Shown: one piece after another, positions 5,792 through 8,283 of the stretch
How the letters are laid out: every line of letters begins with the position of its first letter
Numbering within the stretch: the stretch's first letter is position 1
Source of the DNA: Lysobacteraceae bacterium
GTDB lineage: Bacteria; Pseudomonadota; Gammaproteobacteria; DSM-19610
Direction: 5' to 3'
DNA length: 8,283 nt
Assembly: GCA_020201295.1 (NCBI GenBank)
Contig: JAIVHA010000153.1
Coordinates: forward strand, 1-8,283
Notes under the pieces: generated by a model
Seen by the model: the letters and a program-made list of their open reading frames with translations, nothing else
Told to the model about the DNA's origin: nothing
Databases searched by the model: none
Program-made: the position numbers and the translations under genes

Positions 5792-6469
5792 TTAGCACAA
5801 CATTCCGTCTTCGATTTGCACCACCCGATCCGCCATCTCCATCACCTTCGGGTCATGGGTGGAGAAGATGAAGGTGGTACCCTTTTCCCGGTTGATGGCA
5901 TGCATCAGCTCCAGGATGCTGGTACCGGTCTTGTGATCCAGGTTGGCGGTGGGTTCGTCGGCCAGCACGATGGCCGGGCGGGCAATCAGGGCCCGGGCGA
6001 TGGCCACCCGCTGGCGCTGGCCACCGCTGAGCTGGTTGGGACGGTGGGTGGCGTAATCGCCGACACCGACCAGTTCCAGGTAGCGTTGCACCCGGGCCCG
6101 GCGCCGGGCCTTGTCGAAGCGGAACTGGAGCAGTGGGTATTCGACATTCTCCGCGGCGGACAATACCGGCAACAGGTTGAAGGTCTGGAACACAAAGCCG
6201 ATCTTCCTGGCCCGCAGGTCCGCCAGTTCGTCCGGGGTCTTGCCGGCCACATCCTCGCCATCGATGAGGATGTGGCCGGTACTGGGACTGTCGATACAAC
6301 CAATGAGGTTGAGCAAGGTGGATTTGCCGCTGCCGGAGGGTCCGGCGATGGCCAGGAACTCGCCCTCCTCCACATCCAGGCTGGTTTCACGCAAGGCCTG
6401 TACGCGCTGCTCGCCGAGCGCATACTCCTTGCTAACGCCTCGCACCTCAACCACTGCCGCCATGATCAT
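5792..6469 (-). CDS. ABC transporter ATP-binding protein, LolD/MacB class
   Basis: A 225-residue cytoplasmic ATPase with all the usual motifs: Walker A GPSGSGKST (43-51), Q-loop VFQTFN (Q95), signature LSGGQ (147-151), Walker B IVLADEP (167-173), D-loop NLD, and switch His in STHDP (H205). Its length and the NLLPVLSAAENVEYPL segment fit the LolD/MacB/FtsE group, which works with FtsX-type permeases. It is therefore the probable energy source for the two permeases at 1-2138, although it lies about 3.7 kb away on the other strand. ATG 6469 and ATG 6463 (MAAVVEV) are both possible starts; the second aligns better with family N-termini, and neither has a strong ribosome site. It diverges from the LolA-like gene and converges on acyltransferase 2. 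Confidence 0.93.
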   Translation of the reverse strand: MIMAAVVEVRGVSKEYALGEQRVQALRETSLDVEEGEFLAIAGPSGSGKSTLLNLIGCIDSPSTGHILIDGEDVAGKTPDELADLRARKIGFVFQTFNLLPVLSAAENVEYPLLQFRFDKARRRARVQRYLELVGVGDYATHRPNQLSGGQRQRVAIARALIARPAIVLADEPTANLDHKTGTSILELMHAINREKGTTFIFSTHDPKVMEMADRVVQIEDGMLC

Positions 6470-6474
6470 TCATT

Positions 6475-6480
6475 CATAAT
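6475..6480 (+). promoter_or_regulatory. Possible -10 element (CATAAT) for the LolA-like gene
   Basis: CATAAT is one base from TATAAT and lies in the divergent gap. No good -35 is seen 16-18 bases upstream, where the DNA codes for the ATPase N-terminus. If used, transcription would start near 6487, leaving about 110 nt before the LolA-like ATG but almost no leader for the small frame at 6493. Confidence 0.22.
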
Positions 6481-6492
6481 GTGAAGGGTTTC

Positions 6493-6600
6493 ATGCTAAT
6501 GGATCGGGGTAGTTTGCACAATCAGACTGAAAATCCCGCCACCCTGGCCGATAACGACCCGAGCGGACCGGAAGACGACATGAATATGGAATCCAGATGA
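6493..6600 (+). CDS. Possible 35-residue small protein overlapping the LolA-like start
   Basis: ATG 6493 is preceded by GAAGGG (6483-6488) at four bases and opens a 35-codon frame. It starts MLMDRGSLHNQTENP, is hydrophilic and acidic, and has no signal peptide or membrane segment. Its TGA (6598-6600) overlaps the LolA-like ATG (6597-6599) as ATGA, the arrangement typical of translational coupling. The LolA-like gene itself has only a weak ribosome site, which makes coupling plausible. I recognise no family. It could equally be a chance frame, and the -10 candidate at 6475 would leave its ribosome site barely transcribed. Confidence 0.3.
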   Translation: MLMDRGSLHNQTENPATLADNDPSGPEDDMNMESR

Positions 6601-7346
6601 AAACGACCCCACTGTTGCAGATTTGTTGTCTCATCCTTTCCCTGTGCGTCTTCATTCCGGCCGGCGCAAAGGAAACCCTCGATGCCGCGCGCATCGTCGA
6701 GAATGCCGATCAGATCCGCTTCCCGGCCAAGGGCTTCCAGGTGGATGCCCGGGTCATCTCCATCACCGACGGCGCGCGCAGCGTCCATCAATACCGCATC
6801 CTGTCCCAGAACAAGGACAACACCATTGTCATGACCACCGCCCCGGCATCGGAGCGGGGACAGACCATGCTGGTGAAGGGGCAGGACCTCTGGGTATTCA
6901 TGCCCAATGTCTCCCAGGCCGTGCGCCTTCCCCTGTCGCAACGGCTGACCGGCCAGGTGGCCAACGGCGATCTCGCCCGCGCCAATTTCAGCGGCGACTA
7001 CGATCCAAAACTGCTGCGCACGGAAACCATCGAGGGCGGGGAATACCATGTGCTGGAATTGACGGCCGTGAACCGTCGCGTCACCTATCACCGGGTAATG
7101 TACTGGGTGGGAAAAGGCAGCCATCGTCCCTTCAAGGCGGAGTTCTATGCCCTGTCGGGCAATCTGCTCAAGACCGCCCACTATCGTGACTATGTGACCA
7201 TGGCCGGGGTGGAACGCCCCTCGAAACTGTATATGCAGGACCCGCTCAAGAGCGGGTCACACTCGCTGATGGAGTACAGCAACATGCAACTGCGGGACCT
7301 GCCCGACCGTTTCTTCACTCACAACTACCTGCGTCGCCTGCAGTAG
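6597..7346 (+). CDS. Periplasmic outer-membrane lipoprotein-sorting protein, LolA-like (PF17131 type)
   Basis: A 249-residue secreted protein. Residues 1-24 form a signal peptide with likely cleavage after PAGA. The mature part resembles the LolA_like family: RGQTMLVKGQDLWVFMPNVSQAVRLPLSQRLTGQVANGD (about 87-125), then SGDYDPKLL and a string of beta-strand-like stretches up to KAEFYALSGNLLKTAHYRDY (about 180-199). This fold is a half-barrel with a greasy cavity that carries acyl chains across the periplasm. The family is often encoded beside LolCDE-like or RND exporters, so here it probably takes substrate from the two permeases and hands it to the outer membrane, perhaps via the DUF1302-like barrel; that route is inference. 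The start has only a weak GGA about six bases upstream. The cargo is unknown. The gene converges on the TPR gene 16 bases away. Confidence 0.87.
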   Translation: MKTTPLLQICCLILSLCVFIPAGAKETLDAARIVENADQIRFPAKGFQVDARVISITDGARSVHQYRILSQNKDNTIVMTTAPASERGQTMLVKGQDLWVFMPNVSQAVRLPLSQRLTGQVANGDLARANFSGDYDPKLLRTETIEGGEYHVLELTAVNRRVTYHRVMYWVGKGSHRPFKAEFYALSGNLLKTAHYRDYVTMAGVERPSKLYMQDPLKSGSHSLMEYSNMQLRDLPDRFFTHNYLRRLQ

Positions 7347-7359
7347 ATCAGTCCTAAGT

Positions 7360-7369
7360 CCGCTAGCGG
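7360..7369. repeat. Ten-base palindrome at convergent gene ends
   Basis: CCGCTAGCGG is a perfect palindrome spanning the stop codon of the TPR gene (7363-7365, minus strand), 13 bases after the LolA-like stop. It has no unpaired loop bases and no T tract, so a terminator role is weakly supported. Confidence 0.2.
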
Positions 7370-8283
7370 TTCAGTTCCCGCAGCAACTCCCGCGCCGATT
7401 CCGCGAGCGCGAATTGCTCATGCTCCGCCAGGAGATTCACCAGTTCCCGTCGTGCCGCCGCCGGCTGCCCATCGTGCTGCTGCCACAAGGCATCCAGGTA
7501 GCGTGCCTCCGGGCTGCGGTGGGTACGGGTCAGGAGTTCATCGATGAAGTCCCGCGCTTCCTTCCCCTTGCCCTGGGCCAGCAAGGCGCGCACCAGGGTA
7601 TCCAGCACGTAGGGATGATCCGGCAGTTCATTCAAGGCGCGTCGGGCATGGGCCTCCGCGCCCTCGGGATCCTGTTCCATGAGCAGGTGGGCCAGGTTGT
7701 TGAGTGCCAGCACCTGTCCGGGCGCCAGCGCGATGATCCGGCGATAGAGATCCATGGCCTGCTGGCGCTGATCCAGTAGCATGGCGTAATTGGCCTGCGC
7801 AAGCAGCAGATGAATGTCGTCGGGATGTTCGGCCGCCCAATCCTCCAGAACGTCCATGGCAGCCTCCTTTTCACCCGCATTCCATTTCACCCCAGCCAGC
7901 TCCACCACCAGGGCGGTGGACGGCGAACGGGCCAGGGCCTCGCCATAGGCCCGGGCCGCTCGCTCAGGCTGGTTCCGGGCCATGGCGAGCGCACCTTCCA
8001 GCACATGGGTGCGCGGATGATCCCCCAAGTCTTTCTGCAGGGATTGCAGCACCCGCTCGGCCTCGTCGAGTTTCCGTTCCTGGACCAGGACATGCCCCCA
8101 CTCCAACCTGGCCTCGATATGCCCGGGTTCCACTTCCAGGGCGCGGGCAAGCTGCCGTTTCACACAGTCACGGTCATCGGTGCGGTCACACACCAGCGCC
8201 AGCCAGTAGTATCCCTGGCCGCGCTCCGGCACGACATCCACCAGGGCCGTGAATTCCGCCCGGGCACTGGACCAGTTCTGAAG
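7363..8283 (-). CDS. TPR-repeat protein, C-terminal part, possibly PrsT-like; 5' end outside window
   Basis: The frame is open to the window edge (about 306 residues visible), so GTG 8241 is not taken as the start. The visible part is almost all helical TPR units about 34 residues apart, with repeated patterns such as YYWLALVCDRTDDRD...ALEVEPGH, ARLEWGHVLVQERKLDEAERVL, ALNNLAHLLMEQDPEGAEAHARRAL and VLDTLVRALLAQGKGKEARDFI. The end, AARRELVNLLAEHEQFALAESARELLRELNR, resembles the C-terminus of PrsT, the large TPR lipoprotein of XrtA-type PEP-CTERM loci, and the two exosortase-associated acyltransferases nearby make that reading attractive. Generic TPR proteins share the same patterns, so this assignment is tentative. 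A signal peptide or lipobox would be upstream of the window. Confidence 0.8.
   Translation of the reverse strand, partial: LQNWSSARAEFTALVDVVPERGQGYYWLALVCDRTDDRDCVKRQLARALEVEPGHIEARLEWGHVLVQERKLDEAERVLQSLQKDLGDHPRTHVLEGALAMARNQPERAARAYGEALARSPSTALVVELAGVKWNAGEKEAAMDVLEDWAAEHPDDIHLLLAQANYAMLLDQRQQAMDLYRRIIALAPGQVLALNNLAHLLMEQDPEGAEAHARRALNELPDHPYVLDTLVRALLAQGKGKEARDFIDELLTRTHRSPEARYLDALWQQHDGQPAAARRELVNLLAEHEQFALAESARELLRELNR

Noticed and set aside
5648..6484. Long plus-strand open frame of 278 codons opposite the ABC ATPase gene
   Set aside because: It is antisense to a gene with every ABC ATPase motif, has no ribosome site and has low-complexity composition typical of GC-rich shadow frames.
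6522..7181. Minus-strand open frame of 219 codons opposite the LolA-like gene
   Set aside because: The plus-strand frame has a signal peptide and family motifs; this one has none.

Overview
The window is about 8.3 kb of GC-rich bacterial DNA with tightly packed genes, Shine-Dalgarno starts, an outer-membrane beta-barrel protein and LolA/LolCDE-type envelope proteins. This points to a Gram-negative proteobacterium. Two acyltransferases of the PEP-CTERM/exosortase-associated family (TIGR03694 type) and a PrsT-like TPR protein suggest a species with an XrtA-type exosortase and exopolysaccharide system, most likely gamma- or betaproteobacterial. No exosortase, PEP-CTERM substrate, RNA gene, insertion sequence or CRISPR array was seen.

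Left part (1-3618, all + strand): two paralogous FtsX/MacB-type ABC permeases, the first cut by the window edge, are followed by a DUF1302-like outer-membrane protein. The genes are 9 and 22 bases apart and look like one operon.

Centre (3669-5778): two diverging paralogous acyltransferases are separated by about 610 bp of comparatively AT-rich DNA. This intergenic region is the most interesting part of the window. It contains a 32-bp-period direct repeat, two TGTC-N10-GACA palindromes, two perfect IHF consensus sites and a -24/-12 (sigma-54) promoter aimed at the right-hand acyltransferase. The order is that expected of an enhancer-driven sigma-54 promoter. A leader of about 220 nt with small ORFs and alternative hairpins follows.

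Right part (5792-8283): an ABC ATPase of the LolD/MacB class (- strand) diverges from a periplasmic LolA-like protein (+), which converges on the C-terminal part of a TPR protein (-). A possible 35-codon ORF overlaps the LolA-like start by ATGA.

Taken together, the two permeases, ATPase, LolA-like carrier and outer-membrane protein have the parts of a trans-envelope lipid or lipoprotein trafficking module. It is physically split by the acyltransferase pair. The idea that the acyltransferases make or modify something handled by this exporter is inference from gene position only.
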